Positions 1 through 8,198 of a stretch of 64,000 nt of DNA are shown one piece after another. Position 1 is the stretch's first letter. Every line of letters starts with the position of its first letter. The notes under the pieces were generated by a model. The model was given only the letters and a program-made list of their open reading frames with translations. It did no database searches and was not told the origin of the DNA. This DNA is from Candidatus Obscuribacter sp. (GTDB lineage: Bacteria; Cyanobacteriota; Vampirovibrionia; Obscuribacterales; Obscuribacteraceae): contig JADYXR010000139.1 of assembly GCA_021772095.1 (NCBI GenBank), positions 1 through 64,000 on the forward strand, written 5' to 3'. The translations under genes and the position numbers were made by a program.

Positions 1-207
1 ACTCCTTCAGGAGGAAACTATTCAAAACACACGTCGACTCTTGAAAAAAGAGTAGAATCAATTCCAATTTCGGTGCAATTTTCAGTACGAACTAGCTAGG
101 AATTTTGAATTCCGCAGCATTCGTACAATTGAAACTGATGATGTCCGGTCCGATAGATTATTTCTGTACTTAAATCAAAATGTTCGAATCACGAGGCGCC
201 CCGAATT

Positions 208-1074
208 ATGCCCAAGCCAACCACGTATGAAGCTCGTCATAAGGTGTTGGGTTATCCGGTCGATGTAGTCGACGAAACTCAGGCACTGGAGCGCATTGAG
301 AAAGCCTGGGCAGCGGATCGCGGCATGCATGTGGTGACGCTGAATGCGGAGATGGTTATTCAGGCTCAGAATGACAGCGAACTCGATCGCATCGTCCGCC
401 ATGCGCATTTGATCGTGCCTGACGGAGCCGGCGCTGTATGGGCGTTGCGGATGGATGGTCATCCTTCCTATCGCGTTCCTGGAATCGAACTGGCTTACAA
501 GGCTTTGTCGAGCGCAGCCAGGCATCACCTTCCTGTCGCATTGATCGGTGGACGCCGCGAAGTGCTGGATAAGTTGCTGGAAGTGATAGGCAGTCAGCAT
601 CCCGGACTCAACGTGATTGCCAGTCATGATGGTTTCTTCGGTGGCGATGAAGAAGAAACGATGATCGAGGAAATCACTGTCAAACAGCCGCGTTTGATCT
701 TAGTGGCGATGGGCGTGCCGCGCCAGGAACTCTTCATAGACCGGTGGCAGGCGCAGTTTTCCAAAGCTGTCGTGATTGGTGTCGGCGGTAGTTTTGACGT
801 CTGGGCGGGCTTCACCAAGCGCGCACCGGCGTTTTTCCGGAAGTTGCATTTAGAGTGGTTCTACCGGATGACTAGCGAACCATGGCGCGCCAAGCGAATC
901 TTGTCGGCATTGCCGTCGTTTGCCTGCCAGGTGCTGGCAGCGAGAGTGTTTGGTGGGGCTGAAAGCGATGATGGCGGCGCCCGAGGCGACGCTCCCAAGC
1001 GCAGCGGCAAGTGGCGCAAGATGCGCAAGAACAAACGGAATCAGGACAAATCCAAAGAACGATTCATGGAATGA
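208..1074 (+). CDS. WecG/TagA/CpsF-family glycosyltransferase
   Basis: The 288-residue protein matches the WecG/TagA/CpsF family, which transfers N-acetylmannosamine or a related sugar from a UDP donor to a lipid-linked acceptor during surface polysaccharide or teichoic-acid linkage synthesis on the inner face of the membrane. Visible family motifs are TLNAEM near residue 45, PDGAG near 72 (the family's conserved Asp), GVPRQE near 170, GVGGSFDVWAG near 191, and the C-terminal block RAPAFFRKLHLEWFYR followed by a basic tail. That tail is rich in Lys and Arg and probably contacts the membrane. There is no signal peptide. The first in-frame ATG is used; a GAGG lies about 14 nt upstream, so the ribosome site is weak. 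The next gene begins about 30 nt downstream on the same strand. The family call is secure; the sugar and acceptor are not readable from sequence. Confidence 0.9.
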   Translation: MPKPTTYEARHKVLGYPVDVVDETQALERIEKAWAADRGMHVVTLNAEMVIQAQNDSELDRIVRHAHLIVPDGAGAVWALRMDGHPSYRVPGIELAYKALSSAARHHLPVALIGGRREVLDKLLEVIGSQHPGLNVIASHDGFFGGDEEETMIEEITVKQPRLILVAMGVPRQELFIDRWQAQFSKAVVIGVGGSFDVWAGFTKRAPAFFRKLHLEWFYRMTSEPWRAKRILSALPSFACQVLAARVFGGAESDDGGARGDAPKRSGKWRKMRKNKRNQDKSKERFME

Positions 1075-1103
1075 GTTTGGTTCTGCCTTATGTGGTCTAA
1101 TTC

Positions 1104-1490
1104 TTGACTCATGTATTTGAAAAACTTTTAGAGACTGCCGAGGCAAAAGACGTGCCTTTGCGGATGTTGGCTCATCTTGGTGATGCCGTATTCGAGCTTT
1201 TTGAGCGCGAGCGCGAAGTTTTGACGTCTGCAAACGCGCAGAAGCTGCACAAAAACGTGGTCCGGCGCGTCAACGCAGTCAGTCAAGCCGCCATTCTGGA
1301 GGCCTTGATGGATCATCTCACTGACGCCGAGAAGGACATTGTCCGGCGAGCGCGCAACATGAAGGTGACGGGCAGTCGCAAAGTAGATCAGAGCGCTTAT
1401 CGCTATGCCACAGCCCTTGAGGCTCTGGTCGGATATTTGTACCTGACCGACAAGGCGCGCTTGACCGAAGTCCTCGATTTGACCCTGTAA
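1104..1490 (+). CDS. mrnC: Mini-ribonuclease 3 (MrnC)
   Basis: This 128-residue protein is a stand-alone RNase III catalytic domain without a double-stranded-RNA-binding domain, the layout of Mini-III, which matures 23S rRNA ends in Firmicutes and cyanobacteria. The signature LAHLGDAVFELFERE near residue 20 carries the catalytic Asp, and EALVGYLYL near 113 carries the second acidic site. Its length is typical of the family. The start is a TTG: the nearby ATG at 1111 is out of frame, and the next in-frame ATG at 1164 would remove the first helix. No strong ribosome site is visible. It follows the glycosyltransferase closely and may share its transcript. Confidence 0.9.
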   Translation: MTHVFEKLLETAEAKDVPLRMLAHLGDAVFELFEREREVLTSANAQKLHKNVVRRVNAVSQAAILEALMDHLTDAEKDIVRRARNMKVTGSRKVDQSAYRYATALEALVGYLYLTDKARLTEVLDLTL

Positions 1491-1617
1491 GAATATTTCA
1501 AACCTTAAGGATAGGTTGTAATGCACCACCACTTGGTCTTTCTAGTGTTAACGTAAGTTTGGGCACTAGAGCCCCGACATTACTTGTGTTCGCGCACCAA
1601 CCACGTGGCAATTTAAA

Positions 1618-2799
1618 TTGCAGATTAAAACCGAAGACATTTATCGCTGCCTACAGGAAGAGTGTGCCGATGGTTTCGTGGTTAGCGACGCCAACGGTGC
1701 AATCGTAAGCATCAATTCGGCAATCGCCAAGTTGGTGGGCAAGGACGAGGCGACACTCAAAGGTCAGCCGCTCAAGCTGATAATCGACCTCGAGCGCGAA
1801 GTTGCCCCGGAGCATCCCGGCATCAGCGGGAAATTTCCCGGCAATAACGGGTCACCAGCGGTGGTGCCAGAGGGAATGGAGCAAACTGTCCTTCCAAAAA
1901 TGGCTTCGATAATTGGAAAAACCGGAGCCGAGCTCATCATGCCGGTTAGCCATGTGCCAATCAATTTTCAGGATGAAAAACCTGCAAAGAAGAAAGCGGA
2001 CAGCAAAGCCGGTGCCACCACATCTGAGGGCAGCGGTTTTCTGACGATTGTTTATATCCTGCAGGCGCACTCGTTGCAGCAAGCTCAAACCGACTTCGTC
2101 AGCACGGTCAGCCACGAATTGCGAACACCGTTGACCAGTATCAAAGGTTTCGCCGACACGATTTTGCGTGCCGGAGAGCGGCTTGACGTCAGCCAACAGC
2201 GACGATATGTCGGCATCATCAAAGACCAGGCTGACCGATTGACTCGTCTTGTTGAAGATCTGCTGGCTGTGTCCAGACTTGAATCAAAACGTTTGCAACT
2301 GACTAATCGTGCCATTGAATTGCCAGGAGCGGTCGAGCGCGTGCAAATCAATTTGGCTGAGAAAGCCACTAACCATCGGTTGGTCGTCGATATTCCTGCC
2401 GGTCTTCCTCCGGTTTGGGCCGACGCGGATCGATTGGAGCAGATACTGACTAACTTGATCGACAATGCCATCAAGTATTCTCCAGCGCGCACAACGGTCA
2501 CCTTCGTGGCAAGAACCGTTGTCGTCGAAGGAACCGAGATGGTGGAATTCATGGTGGCAGATCAGGGCGTCGGTATTCCTGAAGAACATTTGCCGAAGAT
2601 CTTTCACAAATTTAGTCGCCTGGATAATCCGCTGGTTCGTCAAACCGAAGGAACCGGGCTTGGGCTGTACATTACGCGCTCTCTGGTTCTTGCGCTGGAC
2701 GGCGATATCACGGTAGCCAGTCAAGCGAGTGGTACCACGTTCACGGTGCGTTTGCCGGCTGCAACGTACGAAAAACAAGCACAACGAGGTCGTGACTGA
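1618..2799 (+). CDS. Soluble PAS-domain sensor histidine kinase
   Basis: A 393-residue kinase with an N-terminal PAS domain (about residues 5-60, then a low-complexity linker), a HisKA dimerisation domain with the phospho-acceptor His in TVSHELRTPLTSIKGF (near 165), and an HATPase_c domain with the N box LTNLIDNAIKYSP, the G1 box DQGVGIPEEHLPKIF and the G2 box GTGLGLYI. It has no transmembrane segment, so it should sense a cytoplasmic signal. The kinase core is PhoR-like. The start is TTG: reading upstream, the frame reaches a stop at 1567 with no ATG or GTG on the way. Only 2 nt separate it from the next gene, so the two are almost certainly co-transcribed, yet that partner lacks phospho-acceptor aspartates. 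Its true response regulator is therefore probably elsewhere. Confidence 0.9.
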   Translation: MQIKTEDIYRCLQEECADGFVVSDANGAIVSINSAIAKLVGKDEATLKGQPLKLIIDLEREVAPEHPGISGKFPGNNGSPAVVPEGMEQTVLPKMASIIGKTGAELIMPVSHVPINFQDEKPAKKKADSKAGATTSEGSGFLTIVYILQAHSLQQAQTDFVSTVSHELRTPLTSIKGFADTILRAGERLDVSQQRRYVGIIKDQADRLTRLVEDLLAVSRLESKRLQLTNRAIELPGAVERVQINLAEKATNHRLVVDIPAGLPPVWADADRLEQILTNLIDNAIKYSPARTTVTFVARTVVVEGTEMVEFMVADQGVGIPEEHLPKIFHKFSRLDNPLVRQTEGTGLGLYITRSLVLALDGDITVASQASGTTFTVRLPAATYEKQAQRGRD

Positions 2800-2801
2800 C
2801 C

Positions 2802-4163
2802 ATGTTAATGCCGACGCCACAACTTCTCATTATTCATCAAGCCCGGCAGGCTGCTGAATATGCGTCCATCCTGGAGAAGACCGGCGCGCGCGTCAACGCT
2901 GTCACATCGTTTGAAGAAGCAAACGAACTGCTCTCGTTCATCCATCCCGATTTGATCATCTTATCGGCCAATATGCCTGAAGGTGACGGACGTTTGTACT
3001 GTCAGCAAGTTCGCGCCACGCTCGTACACCCTAGACCAGTACTGGTGCTTCTTCACCCATCGACGGACGTGAACGAAAGAATCAATGCCTTCAGATATGG
3101 TGCCGACGATGTGCTCCAGGATCCGATCGACAAGAACGAATTGGCAATCCGAGTGCTCGCGCACTTAAGACGCAGACAAGAAGAATTCTCGAATCCACTG
3201 ACTCTGATGCCAGGACCAAACATGATCCGCCGCATGCTGGAACAACTTCTGGTCTCTGATAAAACCTGGGCCGCCATGTCGGTAGATTTGAACAAGATTC
3301 GAGTTTACAACGAAACCTATGGAGACCTGGCAGGCGATCAGTTGATCAAGGCTCTTGGTGCGGTTCTTATCGACGTCGCCGACGAGACTGACTTTGTCGG
3401 TCACACCGAAGCAGACCACTTTTTGATGACCACCAGACCCGATGAAGCGTTTCGAAAAGCAGAACGCATTTGCCAGCAGTTCGATAAGATGAGCTCGCGC
3501 TTTTATCCCAAGGGTGACATCGAGCGCGGCTATTTGATTTCAACCGGACGTGGTGGCATACGACGCAGAGTGCCACTAATCTCAGTTGCCATTGGTATCG
3601 TCGACAGTACCAAGCGTCGTTTTCAAAGTTATGTCGATGTTCTCACTTCCGCTCGTGATGCGCGCGACCTGGCCAAGCAAAAGCTGGAATCATGTTTTGT
3701 TTTCGGTGAACCGCAAGAAGATTTGCGCATGGGCAACACGGTTTTGACCAGAACTCGCAGTATCGAAATTCAGAAGGTGGAAACTCAGAACGCCGGCCGT
3801 ATCCTCGTCGTAGAGCCGGATGGCGCAATGGCTTGCTTACTTCAAGAAACACTTTCTCTCGAAGGTTACACCGTCGAAGTCACCAGTTCTGCCGACGACG
3901 CATTGTCGATGGCACGATTCGAGCCGCCCGATTTGATTTTGCTCGAGTCGAATCTGTCCGATCGAAAAATGGACGGATGGAAATTGTGCAGCATGCTCAA
4001 GTCCGACGAAGTACTTTGCAAGATCTGGGTCGTGATGGCGACATCGCATCCGGATCAATCCAAAGCGCTGGAAGCCGGAGCTGATCTGTATCTTCCCAAG
4101 CCATTCGACATTCCAAGTCTTTTGAATGAAGTCAGTTTACTTTTAAAATCAAGATACGCTTAA
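2802..4163 (+). CDS. REC-GGDEF-REC protein with degenerate domains
   Basis: The 453-residue protein has a receiver fold (residues 5-125), a GGDEF-like fold (about 135-300) and a second receiver (about 330-450). All three look altered. In the first receiver the acceptor Asp is replaced by Ser55 (LIILSANMPEGDG), the beta-1 acidic pair is missing, and the conserved Lys of the TKPF motif is Asp107. In the second the acceptor is Glu382 (LILLESNLSD), although Lys433 (LPKPF) remains. The GGDEF signature reads TEADHF near 202-207. A diguanylate cyclase with phospho-regulation is therefore unlikely. A signal-independent scaffold, or a reader of the upstream kinase, is more plausible. The overall fold is secure; the loss of activity is inferred from these residues. 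Confidence 0.85.
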   Translation: MLMPTPQLLIIHQARQAAEYASILEKTGARVNAVTSFEEANELLSFIHPDLIILSANMPEGDGRLYCQQVRATLVHPRPVLVLLHPSTDVNERINAFRYGADDVLQDPIDKNELAIRVLAHLRRRQEEFSNPLTLMPGPNMIRRMLEQLLVSDKTWAAMSVDLNKIRVYNETYGDLAGDQLIKALGAVLIDVADETDFVGHTEADHFLMTTRPDEAFRKAERICQQFDKMSSRFYPKGDIERGYLISTGRGGIRRRVPLISVAIGIVDSTKRRFQSYVDVLTSARDARDLAKQKLESCFVFGEPQEDLRMGNTVLTRTRSIEIQKVETQNAGRILVVEPDGAMACLLQETLSLEGYTVEVTSSADDALSMARFEPPDLILLESNLSDRKMDGWKLCSMLKSDEVLCKIWVVMATSHPDQSKALEAGADLYLPKPFDIPSLLNEVSLLLKSRYA

Positions 4164-4182
4164 ATCGAGAGTCTAGACGCGT

Positions 4183-4372
4183 TAACGAGCGTGACTGTTT
4201 AAACGAGCGACTGTTTGAACGAGCGATTGTCTAAACGAGCGACTGTTTGAACGAGCGATTGTGTAACGAGCGATTGTGTAAACGAGCGACTGTTTAAACG
4301 AGCACCTGTGAACGAGCCTGTTTAAAACGACACCTGTTTAAACGCGCACCACTTTAAACCATCACTGTTTAG
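4183..4372. repeat. Degenerate 16-bp tandem repeat
   Basis: About twelve head-to-tail copies of a unit close to AACGAGCGACTGTTTA fill the space between two convergent genes. The central copies are nearly identical, alternating GACTGTTT and GATTGTGT or GATTGTCT, and the last four decay. There is no open reading frame, unique spacer or palindrome, so it is not a CRISPR array. It looks like a minisatellite grown by slippage. No function can be read from it. Confidence 0.85.
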
Positions 4373-4393
4373 TTGAGCACAACCATTTTTCGA

Positions 4394-5026
4394 TCACGAC
4401 GACTTCAAACTGTTTAGTATCCACTCGACTGCTTCAACGATGCTGTCGGTTTGATAATCGGGCGTGACCTTCCATTGATACTCGCCGGCTTGCACTTGTT
4501 TTCCGTAACCCGTTTCAACCAGAATACTTTTGGCACCGCAGTTGGAGGCAAGCTCAACGTCGGTTGCTTTGTCACCAACTACAAAAGATCGAGTTCTATC
4601 TAATTCAGGATGTTCGTTGTACGCCTGTTCAACCAGTCCTGGAGCCGGTTTTCTGCAATCACAAGTTTGAGTATATTGTTCGACTGTGCCGTCAGGAAGA
4701 TGCGGACAGTAATAAACGTCATCGAGAAACGCTTGCTGATCTTTTAAAAGTTTCACTAACTTCGCGTTCAAGTTACGAATGTGATCTTCAGAATAGTATC
4801 CGCGAGCGGCTCCGGTTTGATTGGTAATCAATACAGCGGCGATGCCTGATGAATTGAGCTTCCTGACAGCATCTGCAGCACCGTCAATCAATTGCAAATC
4901 GTTTAAATCACGGATGTAACCGGACTCGACATTGAGTGTGCCGTCGCGATCCAGGAAGACAACAGGCTTTTGACTGGGTGACATCGTTGATACCGAAAGA
5001 GGAACTGACAGACAGCATTGAAACAT
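4394..5026 (-). CDS. gmhB: D-glycero-D-manno-heptose 1,7-bisphosphate phosphatase (GmhB-like HAD)
   Basis: A HAD subfamily IIIA phosphatase. Motif I is VFLDRDGTLN with both catalytic Asp residues, motif II lies in LITNQTGAARG, the zinc loop is CPHLPDG followed by CDCRKPAPG (a Cys-His-Cys-Cys set typical of GmhB), and motif IV is VVGDKATDVELA. GmhB removes the C7 phosphate of heptose bisphosphate on the way to ADP- or GDP-heptose for the cell envelope. The chosen ATG has a GGGAGG only 4 nt upstream. A second ATG at 4984 begins right before the conserved core but has no visible ribosome site, so either start is possible. The gene stands alone here and converges on the kinase operon across the repeat. 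Confidence 0.85.
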   Translation of the reverse strand: MFQCCLSVPLSVSTMSPSQKPVVFLDRDGTLNVESGYIRDLNDLQLIDGAADAVRKLNSSGIAAVLITNQTGAARGYYSEDHIRNLNAKLVKLLKDQQAFLDDVYYCPHLPDGTVEQYTQTCDCRKPAPGLVEQAYNEHPELDRTRSFVVGDKATDVELASNCGAKSILVETGYGKQVQAGEYQWKVTPDYQTDSIVEAVEWILNSLKSS

Positions 5027-5206
5027 CTTACCTCCCAATTGTCATGTTTTTTCCACCCAAAATTACTTGTTGAGATTTGATTGTCTTCATTTTTTTGAAG
5101 GCCATATGGACACGCTGTTTCCATCGTTTGTATTTCGATACTCCAACTACCACAAGTCGTCAGCCTGTGTTACGATCAGTGGAAACCGGTATGGATTGGT
5201 GATTTC

Positions 5207-5611
5207 ATGAGAATGCACGACGAGAACGCCTCCTTCAGATTCAATCAGAAAGGGCTCAAAAAGTTTCTCGGCGACTTGGAATGCGACATCATGGAATTGG
5301 CTTGGAAACTAGCCAACCCAACTGTGACTGTCCGCGAAGTTTACGACACGTTGCGCAAGCGACGTGAGATCGCTTACACCACTGTCATGACGACGATGGT
5401 GCGGCTCTCCGAAAAAGGACTTCTCAAGATCGTCGACAAAGCGGGTCTGGCAAATTGCTACAGTCCGCAAAACAATCGCGAAGAGTTTATCGTTCGTTCC
5501 GTCGAGCACGTGCTTGATGTTTTCTTCGATGAGTTTCCGATGGAATCAAAACACTTCCTCGAAAAACAAGAGAAGAAAGCCGCCAAGAGAACAAGCAGCA
5601 AACGGCGCTAG
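5207..5611 (+). CDS. BlaI/MecI-family transcriptional repressor
   Basis: A 134-residue winged-helix protein of the BlaI/MecI/CopY family: LGDLECDIMELAWKL near residue 20, TVREVYDTLRKRREIAYTTV (recognition region) near 50, and TTMVRLSEKGLLKI completing the wing. The C-terminal part should dimerise, and the last 20 residues are very basic. In the classical system the repressor is cleaved by a BlaR/MecR membrane protease. No such gene lies beside it, and the M50-like protein at 28-29 kb is a different family. A strong terminator follows directly. The targets are unknown, and I could not find a TACA-TGTA type operator in its own promoter. Confidence 0.88.
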   Translation: MRMHDENASFRFNQKGLKKFLGDLECDIMELAWKLANPTVTVREVYDTLRKRREIAYTTVMTTMVRLSEKGLLKIVDKAGLANCYSPQNNREEFIVRSVEHVLDVFFDEFPMESKHFLEKQEKKAAKRTSSKRR

Positions 5612-5648
5612 AAGCGAGTCTTCAAGTTTCGATCTTATAAAAATGCCA

Positions 5649-5680
5649 AACACTTCGTTCATAATGAGCGAAGTGTTTTT
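5649..5680 (+). terminator. Rho-independent terminator of the BlaI-like gene
   Basis: A 12-bp stem (AACACTTCGTTC with GAGCGAAGTGTT, one G-T pair) around the loop ATAAT is followed by a run of T. It lies 37 nt after the repressor stop codon. Confidence 0.85.
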
Positions 5681-5719
5681 GTTTGAACGAGTGTGGTCGC
5701 GACACGGCACCACAAAACA

Positions 5720-5752
5720 AAAGAGGCAGCTTCGCAGCTGCCTCTTTCAATT
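5720..5752. terminator. Bidirectional terminator downstream of secretin 1
   Basis: A perfect 12-bp stem (AAAGAGGCAGCT with AGCTGCCTCTTT) encloses the tetraloop TCGC. T-rich stretches follow on both strands. It lies 25 nt past the stop of the minus-strand secretin gene and backs up the plus-strand terminator just before it. Confidence 0.85.
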
Positions 5753-5776
5753 TTTCGTTCAGTCCAGTCGCAAGTC

Positions 5777-8140
5777 TTAGTTGCTGTCTGGGATTGGTGC
5801 GCCTTCTGGAAGAGTCGGCGACGTCTTTTGGTGACGTTCTGCGCGACCGGTAGAGAAGTAGCGTTCGTCGAGAACTGTAGGCTCAACTTGGAAGAGGTTA
5901 GTGTCACGAGGACCTTCAACCCGTCCAATTTCCTCAGGAAGTTTCAGCTGACCAGGAGTTCCTGGCAAGATGATTTCCGGACGAATTGCGACGACCAGTT
6001 CACTTTCGTTTTTAGCGAAAGCTTTGGATCTGTACATCGCGCCGATTACTGGGATTTCACCGATAAGCGGGAGTTTGGTCAGTTCACGACCACTGTTGGA
6101 TGTAATTAATCCACCGATGAACAACTCTTGTCCTGGCTTCATTTCGACTGTGGTTTGAGCCTTTCTCGTAATGAATGAAGGAATCAGAGTTGTCGATCCA
6201 GGAACGTTCAACGAGTTCTGGGTCGAAGGAACGCGTTCTTCAGGCGAGATTTCGATAGTCAGCGAACCGTTCTCCATCAAAACCGGGATGAAGTTGATTC
6301 TCAGACCGAATGGTTCAAACACGACTGATTGTTGTGCTTGACCGCCTGCGGCGATGGCTTGAAGGATTGGAATTTCTCCGCCTGCCAGGAAGGCAGCACG
6401 TTCACCAGAGATACAAACAAGCGATGGTTCCGAGAGGATTCTGGCACGCTGTTGGTTGATCAAACCCTGGATGTTCGGAGTGATCGAAGTGTGCGTCTGT
6501 CCTCTGCCGTCCCAGTTGCTGGTTGCGTTGAACAAGTTAAGCAAGTTGTCCAGTCCGAACGAAGCACCACCAGGTGCGCCGAAGAGAACTGAGTTTTGCA
6601 GAACTTGAGGAGCTTGCAATGCCAGACCTTGACCGATACCGGAGTTGACACCAGTGATGTCTCCTGAGGTGATTGCGCTGCCGGAGAAGAACCCGACCGG
6701 AGCAGTTGAAAAGCCGGTAGGGACCGGTCCGTTAGCAACCGGAGCCAAACTGGCAGGGAACGATGCAGGGATGAATGTAGTACTGATCCCTTGGTTCAAT
6801 CCGCCGTACGAGTTTGGAATCGGCACACCAGTGGTGTTGGTACCACCGACGCCGAAAGCGAATCCACGCGACGTGTTATCGATGCCAAGCGCGGTTGCTA
6901 ACTTCCTTGCCGAGGTCGTGTTCATTTCCATGAACGTGACATGCAAGATGATCAGAGGGACTTTTCTAACTTTGATTAGACTCGTAACTCTGCCGCCATC
7001 GCTGGTGATGATCTGACCTTTCGAAACGTTGTTGTTGACGTTAGGGAAGAAGGTGTAGCGATCAACTGACGAGAGGGTAGCGAGTTGTCCGGTGTTACCA
7101 CCAGCCGAGCCGCCGCCGCCAGCGCCTTGCTCACCGATTCTGGCGTTGATCAAACGGTTGTTGGCGACCTGGATGTTGAATCCGCGGTCATCCATAAACA
7201 CGTTGCAAGCCATCATCGCGCGCGTTACTGATTCAGGGTGATCGACATCGCCCATCAACAGGACTCTATCTGAGCCACCAACGGAGAATGCTTTCACGAT
7301 GATACGAGGATCGATTTCGCGAAGTGCTGTTTGCAGTTCTGAGAAATCACGAGAAACAACGATGTCGACAGCGGCAGTGTTGCCGGCGTCGTCCCAGAGA
7401 ACCATAGTCGTGCTTCCGGGAGCTTTACCCAGAAGTACCATCTGGTTTTCTGCAACTACTACCGGTTCTGCAATTCCAGGATCGCTTATAGATGTACGAA
7501 CGATCTTGTTGCGCATTTTGAAAGTTCTCGATTGAGATACTTTCAAATCGATTTCGTTGGTCGTTTTGAATTCTTCAAGATCAACTGCGCCAGTCACTAC
7601 CGGCGGAATCGGTGTGGCGGTGACGCCGGATGATGTTGATTGAGCAATTACTTGATCAGGCGCAAGCTGAGCAATCAGTTGTTGCGAATGCGAACGGTGG
7701 TCCGTCGTAACTTCTGACATTGAGGCAGCGCTCTGGGTTGGGCTCGACTTCAAAGCGACGATGTCGTTTGTGTCGGATGCCGCGGTTGATAGATTGTCAG
7801 CCTGGAGCAAGGAGGGATGTAAGCTCAAAGCCGCTGCAGGAATGATATCTTCCGTTTCCGCTGCCTTGTTCTTGTTGCCGAGGAACAGCATCACGTGATT
7901 GTCCGCGATACTACCGGCAGTGGCTACCTTCTTGATGCTCGGTCTCTTCGCTACCGTCGCTGTTTTCTTAACGGTCTTTTTGACCGCTTTGCGAACGGGC
8001 GCCTTAGGAGCGTTCCCAGTTTTGCTTCCGGACATTTGCTGCCAGATGGCCTCGGCTGCAGTAGCCGGTTGTACCAGCAGTCCCATCTGCCCTACAAGCA
8101 CTGACAGGCTTAGAATTAAGCTCGTCGTATTCTTGTTCAT
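5777..8140 (-). CDS. CpaC-like secretin (paralogue 1)
   Basis: A 787-residue exported protein. Residues 1-29 form a signal peptide ending in ATAAEA, followed by the motif AIWQQMSGSKT and a Lys/Ala-rich linker to about 190. Then comes a pilus-assembly N-terminal domain (RTFKMRNKIVRTSISDPGIA and VLLGKAPGSTTMVLWD), a BON-like stretch (VLLMGDVDHPESV), a Gly-rich loop and the secretin pore domain (SEPSLVCISGERAAFLAGGE, FEPFGLRINFIPVL, MKPGQELFIGGLI). Secretins form outer-membrane rings for type II secretion, type IV pili or Tad pili. At nearly 790 residues it is longer than a typical CpaC, with extra linkers and a Gly/Ser/Pro-rich insertion near 420-520. It lies 58 nt after its paralogue with an identical ribosome-site leader (AGAGGGAGAGTGGA). 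No other secretion gene is visible in the window. Confidence 0.88.
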   Translation of the reverse strand: MNKNTTSLILSLSVLVGQMGLLVQPATAAEAIWQQMSGSKTGNAPKAPVRKAVKKTVKKTATVAKRPSIKKVATAGSIADNHVMLFLGNKNKAAETEDIIPAAALSLHPSLLQADNLSTAASDTNDIVALKSSPTQSAASMSEVTTDHRSHSQQLIAQLAPDQVIAQSTSSGVTATPIPPVVTGAVDLEEFKTTNEIDLKVSQSRTFKMRNKIVRTSISDPGIAEPVVVAENQMVLLGKAPGSTTMVLWDDAGNTAAVDIVVSRDFSELQTALREIDPRIIVKAFSVGGSDRVLLMGDVDHPESVTRAMMACNVFMDDRGFNIQVANNRLINARIGEQGAGGGGSAGGNTGQLATLSSVDRYTFFPNVNNNVSKGQIITSDGGRVTSLIKVRKVPLIILHVTFMEMNTTSARKLATALGIDNTSRGFAFGVGGTNTTGVPIPNSYGGLNQGISTTFIPASFPASLAPVANGPVPTGFSTAPVGFFSGSAITSGDITGVNSGIGQGLALQAPQVLQNSVLFGAPGGASFGLDNLLNLFNATSNWDGRGQTHTSITPNIQGLINQQRARILSEPSLVCISGERAAFLAGGEIPILQAIAAGGQAQQSVVFEPFGLRINFIPVLMENGSLTIEISPEERVPSTQNSLNVPGSTTLIPSFITRKAQTTVEMKPGQELFIGGLITSNSGRELTKLPLIGEIPVIGAMYRSKAFAKNESELVVAIRPEIILPGTPGQLKLPEEIGRVEGPRDTNLFQVEPTVLDERYFSTGRAERHQKTSPTLPEGAPIPDSN

Positions 8141-8198
8141 TCCACTCTCCCTCTAAAGTTCAGTTAACTAAAAGTCCTATACTCGACCGATCTGCTGA

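Noticed and set aside
4183-4372. Possible CRISPR array
   Set aside because: Units are contiguous, with no unique spacers, and no cas gene is in the window.
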